A DNA stretch of 58,981 nt from Rubrivivax sp. (lineage in GTDB: Bacteria; Pseudomonadota; Gammaproteobacteria; Burkholderiales; Burkholderiaceae_C): NCBI GenBank assembly GCA_016789865.1, contig JAEUPC010000034.1, forward strand, positions 1-58,981, written 5' to 3'. Each line of letters starts with the position of its first letter. The stretch's first letter is position 1. The notes under the pieces were generated by a model. The model did no database searches. It worked only from the letters and a program-made list of their open reading frames with translations, and was not told the DNA's origin. Below are positions 11,995 through 19,801 of this stretch, in pieces. The position numbers were made by a program, and so were the translations under genes.

Positions 11995-12428
11995 CAGGCC
12001 GGCCCCGGCATCGGCGTGCGCGCGGTGTCCGGTGGCGTGCCCTGTCGCAGCGCGGTGACCTCGATCTCCACCTTCGCCTGCTCCACCGCCAGCGAGCAGC
12101 ACACCGTGGTGTTGGCCGGCCGCGCCGCGCCCAGCCGCTCCTTCAGCACGGCGCTCACCGCCGGCACGTCGGCGCGTTCGGGCACGTAGACGCGCACGCG
12201 CACCGTATCGACCAGCGTGGCACCAGCCTGCGCGAGCGCCGCCTCGATGATCGACAGCGCCACGCGCGCCTGCCCGGCCGCGGTGGGTGGAAAGGCGTCG
12301 GCCGCGCGGTCGAAGCCCACCGTGCCGGAGACGAACACCCAGTCGCCCTGCGCCACGGCGCGCGAATAGCCGGCCAGTTCCTCCCACGGCGAGCCGCTCG
12401 AGATGTGTTGCCGCCGCTCCGCGCTCAT
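11994..12428 (-). CDS. RidA-family enamine/imine deaminase
   Basis: This small cytosolic YjgF/YER057c/UK114-family protein of 144 residues comes from a family whose characterised members hydrolyse reactive enamines and imines released by PLP enzymes. Family features are GDWVFVSGTVGFD near residues 29-41, the central helix QARVALSIIEAALAQAGATL, RVRVYVPERADVPAVSAVL, and the late strand VEIEVTALRQG. The usual catalytic Arg before the final strand is not obvious: the segment reads AARPANTTVCCSLAVEQAKVEIEVTA in pieces, which resembles the non-archetypal RidA subgroups. It lies between two operon members with overlapping codons on both sides, so it probably handles an imine intermediate or acts as a specific hydrolase here. 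Confidence 0.88.
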   Translation of the reverse strand: MSAERRQHISSGSPWEELAGYSRAVAQGDWVFVSGTVGFDRAADAFPPTAAGQARVALSIIEAALAQAGATLVDTVRVRVYVPERADVPAVSAVLKERLGAARPANTTVCCSLAVEQAKVEIEVTALRQGTPPDTARTPMPGPA

Positions 12429-13678
12429 ACCGACACCTCCTGGAATCGCGGCGCGCGCCAGCGCTCTTCGGAGAGGATGGCTTTCAGGCGCTGCACCGCT
12501 TCCCACAGCTCGACGTGCGCCACGGTGGCCGGCGCCAGCCCGAAGCGGATGACGTCGGGCTGGCGGAACGAGGTGACCACCCCCGATTCCAGCAGCGCCT
12601 CGCAGGTGGGCCCGCCGCCCGGGCAGGCGAAGGCGAGGTGGCCACCACGGTGCGCGTAGTCGGCCGGCGAGAGCAGGCGCACGCCGAGCGAGGCGCACTG
12701 TTCGTCCATCAGGGTCGCCAGCGTCGTCGAAAGCGAGCGGTGCCTGGCGTGCAGCGCGGCCGGCGCCACCCCGGCCCAGACGCGCGCGGCGCACTCCATC
12801 ACCGCGTTCTGCAACACCGGCATGGTGCCGGTGATCAGCGACAGCGGCCCCGCGGCGGGTTCGTACTCGCCGCGGAAGTTCATGCGGTCGGCGTGGCCCA
12901 GCCAGCCCGGGAGTGCCGGCCAGTCACGGTTCTGCAGGTCGCGGCGGATGTAGGCCAGCGCCGGCGCGCCGGGGCCCGCACTGAGGTACTTGTAGCTGCA
13001 GGCCACCGCAAAGTCGGTGCGGCTGTCGGCCAGCGGCACCGGCACCGCACCCGCGCTGTGCGAGCAGTCCCACAGCACGCGCGAGCCCACGGCGTGCGCT
13101 GCGGCGGTGGTGGCCGCCATCGGCCAGCGCCACGAACTGCGGTAGTCCACATGCGCCAGCATCACCATCGCCACGTCGTCGCGCAAAGCGCCGGCGAGTT
13201 CGTCCGGCGAGTGGATGCGCCGCTCGGCCCAGCGACCGCCCGAATGGCGCACGACGCCTTGCACCACATGGGCATCGGTGGGGAAGCCCTCGGGCTCGTA
13301 GACGATGAAGCGGCGGCGTTCGCTGTCGGGCTCGCTGGCCGCCAGCTGCAGCCCGTAGGCCAGCAGCTTGTGCAGGTTCAGCGTGGTGTTGTCGGCGGCG
13401 ATCACGTCCTCGGGCGGCGCGCCGAGCAGCGGGGCCATCGCCGCGCCGATGCGCTGCGGCGCATCGAGCCAGTCGGCCAGGTGCCAGGCCCGGCGGCGCT
13501 GCACCGCCCACTCGACCTCGAGGGCCTGCGCCATGCGTGCTGGCGCGCCGGCGGGCATCGCGCCGATCGAGTTGCCGTCGAAGTACAGCGTGCCCGGCGT
13601 GCCCGGCACGAACGCGGCGCGCAGCGCGGCCAGCGGGTCGGCGGCATCCAGGGCACGGCAGTCGGCCAAGGTGATCAT
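12425..13678 (-). CDS. Kynureninase-like PLP enzyme (copy A, divergent)
   Basis: This aminotransferase class V-fold enzyme of 417 residues is related to kynureninase, which cleaves the C-beta/C-gamma bond of kynurenine to give anthranilate and alanine. The PLP lysine is Lys230 in SYKYLSAGPG, preceded by WDCSHSAGAVPVPL, which holds the Asp and His that contact the cofactor. FDGNSIGAMP near residue 35 matches the kynureninase N-terminus. The substrate-side loop differs from the usual form: GWLGHADRMNFRGEYEPA instead of the common GWxGHxxPFxFxPxYxPA. A changed substrate is therefore plausible. The ATG at 13678 overlaps the hyuB stop (TGATG) and has GAAGGA upstream; the TTG at 13681 is not needed. 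Confidence 0.88.
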   Translation of the reverse strand: MITLADCRALDAADPLAALRAAFVPGTPGTLYFDGNSIGAMPAGAPARMAQALEVEWAVQRRRAWHLADWLDAPQRIGAAMAPLLGAPPEDVIAADNTTLNLHKLLAYGLQLAASEPDSERRRFIVYEPEGFPTDAHVVQGVVRHSGGRWAERRIHSPDELAGALRDDVAMVMLAHVDYRSSWRWPMAATTAAAHAVGSRVLWDCSHSAGAVPVPLADSRTDFAVACSYKYLSAGPGAPALAYIRRDLQNRDWPALPGWLGHADRMNFRGEYEPAAGPLSLITGTMPVLQNAVMECAARVWAGVAPAALHARHRSLSTTLATLMDEQCASLGVRLLSPADYAHRGGHLAFACPGGGPTCEALLESGVVTSFRQPDVIRFGLAPATVAHVELWEAVQRLKAILSEERWRAPRFQEVSV

Positions 13679-15516
13679 CAAGGCGGTCCTTCACCGGGCG
13701 GGCGGGCCGGCGGGCCCGCGCGTGGCGGCGGCGAATCTTCCCCGACGGCGGTGGCTGCCGCACTTGGCGTCAGCCCCGATGTGCCGTAGACCTCGGCGGC
13801 GGCATGGGCGCTGACGAGGCCTGCAAGCAGGTCGGCCTGCACGCGCGTGGGGTCGCGCTCGCGCGGTGGGCCGAAGCCGCCGCCGCCCGGCAGGTCCACC
13901 TGCAGCCGGCCGCCGGCGGGCACGACGATCGTCGCCTTGCCCTCGAACGGTACGCCGCGGCCTGCGGCATCGCGCACCTGCACCTGGCCCGGCGCACCGT
14001 CGAGGCCGCCAGCGCGCCCGCGCGCCGGGTTGGCACGGCGGTCGAAGGTGGCCGCGGCGCAGTTGAACGGCACGCCATCGCGAGCGCCGACCACGATGCG
14101 CTGCGCCAGCCCGCCGCGCTGCCGGCCGGCACCGCCGGAATCGGGCAGGAACTCCTTGAGCCAGAAGACCAGCGGCGCCTGCGTCTCCGTCACCTCCACC
14201 GGGATGCCGCCGACACCCGACGGGAACGCGGTGGTCGACAGCCCGTCCTTGGCCGGCCGCGCGCCGGTGCCGCCCAGGCCCACGGCCATGGTGTTGAACG
14301 CGGGCTGCCCGGGGGCGCCGCCGGCCATCGCCAGCACCCAGATGCTGCCGGCCGACTCCGCCGGCACGCGGCCGGCGAGCGCTGCTTCAAGGCAGCCGAA
14401 CATCAGGTCGGGCAGCATCTGGCCCACGACATGCCGTGCGGTCACCGGCGCGGGCCGCAGCGGGTGCACGATGGAACCCGCGGGCGCGCGCACCTCGAAG
14501 CAGGCCAGCGACCCGGCGTTGTTGGGCACCTCGGGCGCGACCAGGCACTTCAGGCCGAACACCGAGTAGGCGTCGGTGTAGCACTTGGGCGAGTTGATGC
14601 CGCGCGCCGAGGCCGGCGACGAGCCGGCGTAGTCGACGACGATGCGCTCGCCGTCGTTGACGAGTTCGGCGGCGAGCTCGATCGGCGCTTCGTAGCCATC
14701 GAGCCGCATGTGCGCGCGCCAGCGCCCGCGCGGCAGCCTGGCGATCGCCGCGCGCGTGGCGCGCTCGCTGCTCGCAAGCACGTGCTCGGCCAGCGCGTCG
14801 AGGTCGGCGAGGCCGAACTCGCGCATCATCGCCACCAGCCGCGCCGCGCCCACTTCGTTGCTGCTCACCAGCGAGAGGATGTCGCCACGCGCCTCGACCG
14901 GGTTGCGCGAGTTGGCCTGGATCACCGCCAGCAGGTCCTCGTTCAGCCGCCCGCCATCGACAAGCCGGAGGTGCGGGATGCAGGTGCCTTCTTCGAACAC
15001 CGACTTCGCCTCGGCCGAGAAGCCCACGCCGCCGACATCGATGGTGTGGCAGGTGGAGGCGAACAGCGCCACCGGTTCGACCGCCGCGTTTGCGGAGGCG
15101 GCCTGCGGCAGGAACACCGGCGTGACGACGACATAGTCGAACAGGTGCCCGGTGCCCAGCCACGGGTCGTTGGTGATGAACACGTCGCCCGCTCGCATGG
15201 TGGCCAGCGGAAAGCGCACGAGGAAGTGCTGCACCGCGGCGGCCATGCTGTTCACGTGCCCCGGCGTGCCGGTGACGGCCTGCTCCAGCATGCGGCCGGC
15301 GCGGTCGTAGACGCCGGCGGAGAGGTCGCCCGCCTCGCGCGCCACCGAGCCGAAGGCGGTGCGCAGCAGCGCCTGCGCCTGTTCCTCCACGACGGCGACG
15401 AGGCGGTTCCACATCACCTGCGTGCGGATGGCGGCCAGCGCGTGGCCGGTCGTCGTGCGGACCGTCGTGCGGGTCGTTGTGCCGGCGGTTGTGCCGGCGG
15501 TCGGGTAGGTGGTCAT
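13678..15516 (-). CDS. Hydantoinase B/oxoprolinase family subunit
   Basis: This 612-residue protein is the beta-type subunit of the ATP-dependent hydantoinase/5-oxoprolinase/acetophenone-carboxylase superfamily and works with HyuA next door. Family segments include WNRLVAVVEEQAQALLRTAFG near residues 35-56, FITNDPWLGTGHLFDYVV, FSASTCHTIDVGG-like ASTCHTIDVGGVGFS, NAGSLACFEVRAPAGSIV and the glycine-rich LPGGGGFGPP near the C-terminus. The first 25 residues are a Thr/Gly/Ala run encoded by tandem repeats (15447-15502) that lies outside the conserved fold. The ATG overlaps the hyuA stop (ATGA). The substrate cannot be assigned from sequence. Confidence 0.93.
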   Translation of the reverse strand: MTTYPTAGTTAGTTTRTTVRTTTGHALAAIRTQVMWNRLVAVVEEQAQALLRTAFGSVAREAGDLSAGVYDRAGRMLEQAVTGTPGHVNSMAAAVQHFLVRFPLATMRAGDVFITNDPWLGTGHLFDYVVVTPVFLPQAASANAAVEPVALFASTCHTIDVGGVGFSAEAKSVFEEGTCIPHLRLVDGGRLNEDLLAVIQANSRNPVEARGDILSLVSSNEVGAARLVAMMREFGLADLDALAEHVLASSERATRAAIARLPRGRWRAHMRLDGYEAPIELAAELVNDGERIVVDYAGSSPASARGINSPKCYTDAYSVFGLKCLVAPEVPNNAGSLACFEVRAPAGSIVHPLRPAPVTARHVVGQMLPDLMFGCLEAALAGRVPAESAGSIWVLAMAGGAPGQPAFNTMAVGLGGTGARPAKDGLSTTAFPSGVGGIPVEVTETQAPLVFWLKEFLPDSGGAGRQRGGLAQRIVVGARDGVPFNCAAATFDRRANPARGRAGGLDGAPGQVQVRDAAGRGVPFEGKATIVVPAGGRLQVDLPGGGGFGPPRERDPTRVQADLLAGLVSAHAAAEVYGTSGLTPSAAATAVGEDSPPPRAGPPARPPGEGPP

Positions 15517-17744
15517 GTGGCTCGCTCGCGCTGCAGATGCAGGTGGCCCTGACTGTCCAACTGCGCCGACCAGCCCGGCGGCACGACGGTGCTGGTCTCG
15601 TGTTCGGTGATGATGGCCGGCCCCGACACGCCCTGGCCTGGTGCGAGATCGAAGCGCCAATGGGTCGCGAAGGCGATCGCCGCGCCGGCCTCGGGGTCCC
15701 AGGCGATGCGTTCGCCGCCGGGCGGCGCAACGCGGGCCGGGGCCGCGGATGGCGGCAAGGCCCGCTGCACCGCCGGCGCGGGCGTCGAGACGGTCACCGA
15801 CCAGGTGACGATCTCCACCGCGGCGCCGGGGATGACGAGGCCATAAGTGCGGCGGTAGGCGGCTTCGAAATCGTCGCGCAGGTGCCTGATCGCGGACGCA
15901 TCCAGCGCCCCGGCCGGCACCGGCACGCGCAGCTCGTGGCCCTGGCCCTGGTAGCGCAGCTCGACGAGGCGCTCGACGCGCAGCCGCGGCTTCGTGTTCG
16001 AGGTGGCCGCGCCGGGCGCGTGGGTCGCCATGATCGCCGCGGCCGGTTCGACCACCGCGCGTGCCCCGGCCTCCATCTCGGCCAGCCGGGCATCGAGCGC
16101 CTGGCCGTCGGCCCCGCTGAGCAGCCGCACGTCGCTGCGCACCACCTCGAAGGCGATCGGCGCGCGCAGGAAACCGATCGCCGAGCCCACGCCGGCGCCC
16201 GCGGGGACGACGATGCGCGAGATGCCGAGCTTGGTGGCCACGCGCGCCGCATGCAGCGGCGCGGCGCCGCCGAAGGCGATCATCGCGTGGTCCTCGGGCG
16301 CGATGCCGCGTTCCACCGCATGCACGCGCGCCGCGTTGGCCATGTTCTCCTCGACGATCTCCGAGAGCCCCGCGGCCGACCAGAAGGCGTCGAGCCCGAG
16401 TGCGGCGCCCACACCGCCCTCGAGGGCCGTGTGCGCCGCCGCGGCGTCCAATGGCATGCGCCCGGCCGCGAAGCGCTGGCCATCGATGCGCCCGAGCACG
16501 AGGTTGGCATCGGTGACGGTGGGCGCGCTGCCGCCGCGGCCGTAGCAGGCCGGGCCCGGTTCGGCGCCCGCCGAATCCGGGCCGGCGGTGATGCGGCCGA
16601 GCGCATCGACGCGCCCGATGGAGCCGCCGCCGGCACCGATCTCGACCAGCTCGATGACCGGCACGCGCACCGGCAGCCCGCTGCCCTTGAGGTTGCGGTA
16701 GGCGCGGCCGATCTCGAAGCGGCGCGCGCGCTCGGGCTCGCCGCCGGCGATCAGGCACACCTTGGCGGTGGTGCCGCCCATGTCGAAGGCCATCACGTCC
16801 AGCGGCTGCGCGCCTTCGGGCGCCAGCTCGCGCGCCAGCTGTGCGGCGAGGATCGCGCCGCCCGCCGGGCCGCTTTCGACCAGGCGGATCGGAAAGTGCT
16901 CGGCCAGCTCCAGCGTGGTGACGCCGCCGCCGGACATCATCAGCAGCAGCGGCACGGCGAGCCCGGCGGCGTCGAGTTGCGCACGCAGGCGGCCGAGGTA
17001 GCCGGCCATCAGCGGCCGCACGTAGGCGTTGGCCGCGGTGGTGGACAAGCGTTCGTACTCGCGCATCTCGGGGCACACCTCGCTGGAAAGGCACACGGTG
17101 ACCCGCGGCCCCAGCACCTGCTGCACGATCTCGCGCGCGCGCCGCTCGTGCGCAGGCCACGCATAGGCGTGCAGGAAGCCGACGGCCACCGCCTGCACAC
17201 CGGCGGCGGCCATCGCCTCGGCGGCGCGGCGCACCGCGGCTTCGTCCAGCGGCACGAGCACCGTGCCGTCGGCGGCCGTGCGTTCCGGCACGGTGAAGCG
17301 CAGCGGGCGCGGCACGAGTTCGGGCGCGCGCTCGATGTTCACGTCGTACTGCTCGAAGCGCTTCTCGTAGCCCATCTCCAGCACGTCACGGAAGCCCCCG
17401 GTGGTGAGCAGCGCGGTGCGGGCGCCCTTGCGCTCGATGAGTGCGTTGGTGGCCAGCGTGGTGCCGTGGATCACCAGGCCCACGTCCGCAGGCGCGAGGC
17501 CCGTCTCTTCGAGCAGGTGGGCGATGCCCTGCATCACGCCTTGTTCGGGCGCGCGCGGCGTGGTGAGCACCTTGCAGGAGTGGCGTTGCGGCGCCTCGCC
17601 GGCCGCGGCACCCCATTCGAGCACGAGATCGGTGAAGGTGCCGCCGATGTCCGCCGCGATGCGCGCGCGGCCGGGAGTCGCGGCGGCGGCGGATGCGGCG
17701 GCCGATGTGGCGGCGGACTGGGCGGCGGCGGTGTGGGCGCTCAT
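15513..17744 (-). CDS. Hydantoinase A/oxoprolinase family subunit
   Basis: This ATP-binding subunit of the HyuA/HyuB complex (743 residues) belongs to the acetate/sugar-kinase-like fold and activates an amide, lactam or ketone by phosphorylation before hydrolysis or carboxylation by the complex. The phosphate loop RIAADIGGTFTDLVL lies near residues 27-41. Later family marks are STTAANAYVRPLM, VMAFDMGGTTAKVCLI near residue 330 and AFGGAAPLHAARVATKLGI. The first 25 residues are Ala/Ser/Thr-rich. The ATG at 17744 is used because upstream frame overlaps the preceding gene. It begins 11 bp after the upstream kynureninase-like gene and overlaps hyuB. Whether it is an oxoprolinase, hydantoinase or carboxylase is not decided by these motifs. 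Confidence 0.93.
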   Translation of the reverse strand: MSAHTAAAQSAATSAAASAAAATPGRARIAADIGGTFTDLVLEWGAAAGEAPQRHSCKVLTTPRAPEQGVMQGIAHLLEETGLAPADVGLVIHGTTLATNALIERKGARTALLTTGGFRDVLEMGYEKRFEQYDVNIERAPELVPRPLRFTVPERTAADGTVLVPLDEAAVRRAAEAMAAAGVQAVAVGFLHAYAWPAHERRAREIVQQVLGPRVTVCLSSEVCPEMREYERLSTTAANAYVRPLMAGYLGRLRAQLDAAGLAVPLLLMMSGGGVTTLELAEHFPIRLVESGPAGGAILAAQLARELAPEGAQPLDVMAFDMGGTTAKVCLIAGGEPERARRFEIGRAYRNLKGSGLPVRVPVIELVEIGAGGGSIGRVDALGRITAGPDSAGAEPGPACYGRGGSAPTVTDANLVLGRIDGQRFAAGRMPLDAAAAHTALEGGVGAALGLDAFWSAAGLSEIVEENMANAARVHAVERGIAPEDHAMIAFGGAAPLHAARVATKLGISRIVVPAGAGVGSAIGFLRAPIAFEVVRSDVRLLSGADGQALDARLAEMEAGARAVVEPAAAIMATHAPGAATSNTKPRLRVERLVELRYQGQGHELRVPVPAGALDASAIRHLRDDFEAAYRRTYGLVIPGAAVEIVTWSVTVSTPAPAVQRALPPSAAPARVAPPGGERIAWDPEAGAAIAFATHWRFDLAPGQGVSGPAIITEHETSTVVPPGWSAQLDSQGHLHLQRERAT

Positions 17745-17754
17745 GACCGGCGAC

Positions 17755-19182
17755 TCACACGCTCGGCTTCGCGAAGCGCGGCTCGCACCAGCGGTTGCTT
17801 CGCAGCACATCGGCCAGGCGCTGCACGGCGTCGAAGAGCTCGACGTGCCGCGTGGTCAGCGGGTGGGGCGCCAGCCGCAGCGCATCGGGCTGGCGCGTGG
17901 AGACGACCACGCCGGCTTCCACCAGCGCCTGGCCGAGCGCATTGACGTCGGCACCCGGCGCGGTGAAGCGCAGCGCAAGGTGGCCGCCGCGCCGCCGGGC
18001 GTCTCGCGGGCTGGCGAGCTCGATGCCGAGCGCGGCCAGCTGCTGGTCGACCAGCGCGATCAGCGTCTCGTGCAGCGAGCGGTGGCGCGCGTCCAGCGCG
18101 GCCACGTCGACCTCGCGCCAGACTTCGGCGGCGCCGGCGAACGCGGCGTGCGCCAGCACCGGCGGCGTGCCGACCTGGAAGCGGCCGATGCCCTCGGCGG
18201 GCTCGAACTCGGGCGCGAAGTCGAAGGTGCGCTCATGCCCCATCCAGCCGGCCAGCAGCGGCCAGGCAGGGCCTCGATGCCGCGGGTGCACGTAGAGGAA
18301 GGCCGGTGCGCCAGGCCCGCCGCACAGGTACTTGTAGCCGCAGCCGACGGCGAAGTCGGCGTTCGCCGCAGCCAGCTCGATGCGGCTGGCGCCCGCCGCG
18401 TGCGAGAGGTCCCACAGCACGAGCGCACCGTGGCGGTGGGCCAGTTCGGTCAGGCGCGGCAGGTTCAGCCGCGCGCCGCTGCGGTAGTCCACCAGCGACA
18501 GCGAGACCACGGCCACGTCGCCGTGGCGCAGCGCCGCTTCGAGCGCGTCTTCCATCGCGTCTTCGAGCGTGGCCTCGGGCGTGGCCTCGGGCGTGGCCTC
18601 GGGCGCAACGTCGTGCATGGCGCCATGCGCAGTATTGTGCGCGGCACGGCGCGCGGCACCCTCGGTGACGCCGCCCGCGGGCCGGGCAGCGGCGGGCGCA
18701 TCGGCCGGCGCCGGTGCCGCGCTGCGAAGCTCGGCCAGACCGTGCCGCACCAGGCCCTGCGCGGCGTACCGGTTCGACGGAAAGACCACCTGCTCGACGA
18801 CGATCGTTCGCCGCGGCGCGCGCAGCGCCAGCGCATGCGCCAGCAGCTTGGTGTGGTTGACCGTGGTCGAGTCGGCCACGACAACGTCGCCAGGCCCGGC
18901 GCCGATGAGCGGCGCGATCGCCGCGCCGAGCGTGCGCGGCTCGCCCAGCCAGTTCCAGCGCGTTTCGTTCCAGCCGCGCCGCCGCGTGAGGCGCCAGCCC
19001 TGCTCGAGGCGTTCGGCCATGCGTGTGGGCACGCTGGCGGGCATCGGGCCGATGGAGTTGGCGTCGAGGTAGATCACGCCTTCGGCGCCGGGCGCGAAGC
19101 GCGCCGCGGCGGCGGCCAGGCGCGCCGTCACCGGGGCGGCGTCGAGCGCGGCGCAGTCTTCGCGCGTGGTGGCCGCGGTCAT
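17755..19182 (-). CDS. Kynureninase-like PLP enzyme (copy B, with low-complexity insertion)
   Basis: This is the second kynureninase-fold enzyme of the operon, 475 residues against about 415 in the family. The PLP lysine is Lys284 in GYKYLCGGPGAPAFLY, and WDLSHAAGASRIEL supplies the Asp/His pair. GWMGHERTFDFAPEFEPA followed by RFQVGTPPVLA is close to canonical kynureninase, so this copy is the better kynureninase candidate. The extra length is a Pro/Ala/Glu-rich insertion of about 60 residues (about 170-230), partly encoded by a 12-bp repeat (18562-18604, reading as ATPE units), placed where the family has a short loop. The ATG overlaps the SRPBCC stop (ATGA). Confidence 0.9.
   Translation of the reverse strand: MTAATTREDCAALDAAPVTARLAAAAARFAPGAEGVIYLDANSIGPMPASVPTRMAERLEQGWRLTRRRGWNETRWNWLGEPRTLGAAIAPLIGAGPGDVVVADSTTVNHTKLLAHALALRAPRRTIVVEQVVFPSNRYAAQGLVRHGLAELRSAAPAPADAPAAARPAGGVTEGAARRAAHNTAHGAMHDVAPEATPEATPEATLEDAMEDALEAALRHGDVAVVSLSLVDYRSGARLNLPRLTELAHRHGALVLWDLSHAAGASRIELAAANADFAVGCGYKYLCGGPGAPAFLYVHPRHRGPAWPLLAGWMGHERTFDFAPEFEPAEGIGRFQVGTPPVLAHAAFAGAAEVWREVDVAALDARHRSLHETLIALVDQQLAALGIELASPRDARRRGGHLALRFTAPGADVNALGQALVEAGVVVSTRQPDALRLAPHPLTTRHVELFDAVQRLADVLRSNRWCEPRFAKPSV
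18562..18604. repeat. 12-bp tandem repeat inside kynureninase copy B
   Basis: About three and a half copies of GGCCTCGGGCGT lie in the gene for kynureninase copy B and encode repeated ATPE units on the minus strand. The unit length is a multiple of three, so copy-number change keeps the frame. Confidence 0.75.
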
Positions 19183-19688
19183 GGCCCGCCGTCGCCTGCA
19201 GCGCTTTCCAGCACGCCGCGGATGAGGTCGATCTCCACTTCGTGCGCCGCCTTCAGGCGCTGCCAGCGTGTCGCCTCCATGCCGGCCGGGCGCCAGGCCA
19301 GCAGCGTGACGAGGCAGGTGCCGGTGGGGTGGCCGAATGCGCCGCCTTCGTGCACGCGCGCTTCGATGCGCGGGACAAGCGCATCGGCGGCAGCGCCGAC
19401 CGCATAGCGCACGACGCCCGCGGCGGCATCGGCTTCGATGCGCGCGAAGCCGCTGCCGCCGCTGAACAGCGACTCGCCGGTCACGAGGCCACCGGCAACT
19501 TCGCGCGTGTGCCACATCCCCAGATTCCAGCGCGCCAGGCCGGCCGCGGTGGTGAGCAGCGCCCAGGCGCTCTCGCGCGGTGCGCGGCACAGCCGCGCCA
19601 CGGCGTGCACGTTGCCGCCGCCCCGGCCTTCGCTGGGGTCGGTGGGGCCGGCGGCGCAGGGCGCAGGGGTGGGCGGAATGGGATCCAT
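19179..19688 (-). CDS. SRPBCC (START/Bet v1-like) domain protein
   Basis: This 169-residue protein, first gene of the large operon, has the pattern of a SRPBCC ligand-binding fold: an opening strand VHAVARLCRAPRESAWALLTTAAGLARW, a middle of strands (GGLVTGESLFSGGSGFARIE), and a long C-terminal helix ending EVEIDLIRGVLESAA, written here in short pieces. Proteins of this fold bind or modify hydrophobic ligands, for example aromatase/cyclase or polyketide-cyclase-like members. No catalytic residue can be named. Its place at the head of the operon, overlapping the kynureninase gene and facing the LysR gene, suggests it binds or processes the pathway substrate. The first 20 residues are Pro-rich and may not be part of the fold. 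Confidence 0.7.
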   Translation of the reverse strand: MDPIPPTPAPCAAGPTDPSEGRGGGNVHAVARLCRAPRESAWALLTTAAGLARWNLGMWHTREVAGGLVTGESLFSGGSGFARIEADAAAGVVRYAVGAAADALVPRIEARVHEGGAFGHPTGTCLVTLLAWRPAGMEATRWQRLKAAHEVEIDLIRGVLESAAGDGGP

Positions 19689-19801
19689 CAGGGGGGCCGC
19701 TCGCGGCCATGCTCGCAGTCATGGTCGCAGGCAGGCGCGCGCAGCGGCAATCGGTAGTCGCCCGCGAGACATTCCGCGCGGTTATGGGTTCAATCGCCGG
19801 C
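19689..19801. promoter_or_regulatory. Divergent promoter region between the LysR gene and the catabolic operon
   Basis: This interval of about 110 bp separates the LysR-type regulator from the start of the eleven-gene minus-strand operon, the classical arrangement for LysR control. Two CATG boxes eight bases apart (19708-19723) and a T-N11-A element around 19772-19784 are candidate contacts. None is strong enough to call by eye. Confidence 0.4.

Noticed and set aside
13678-17160. A frame of 1160 codons that would fuse hyuB to an upstream protein
   Set aside because: Only the last 612 codons are protein-like; the rest is an alternate frame of hyuA. The hyuB ATG at 15516 overlaps the hyuA stop.
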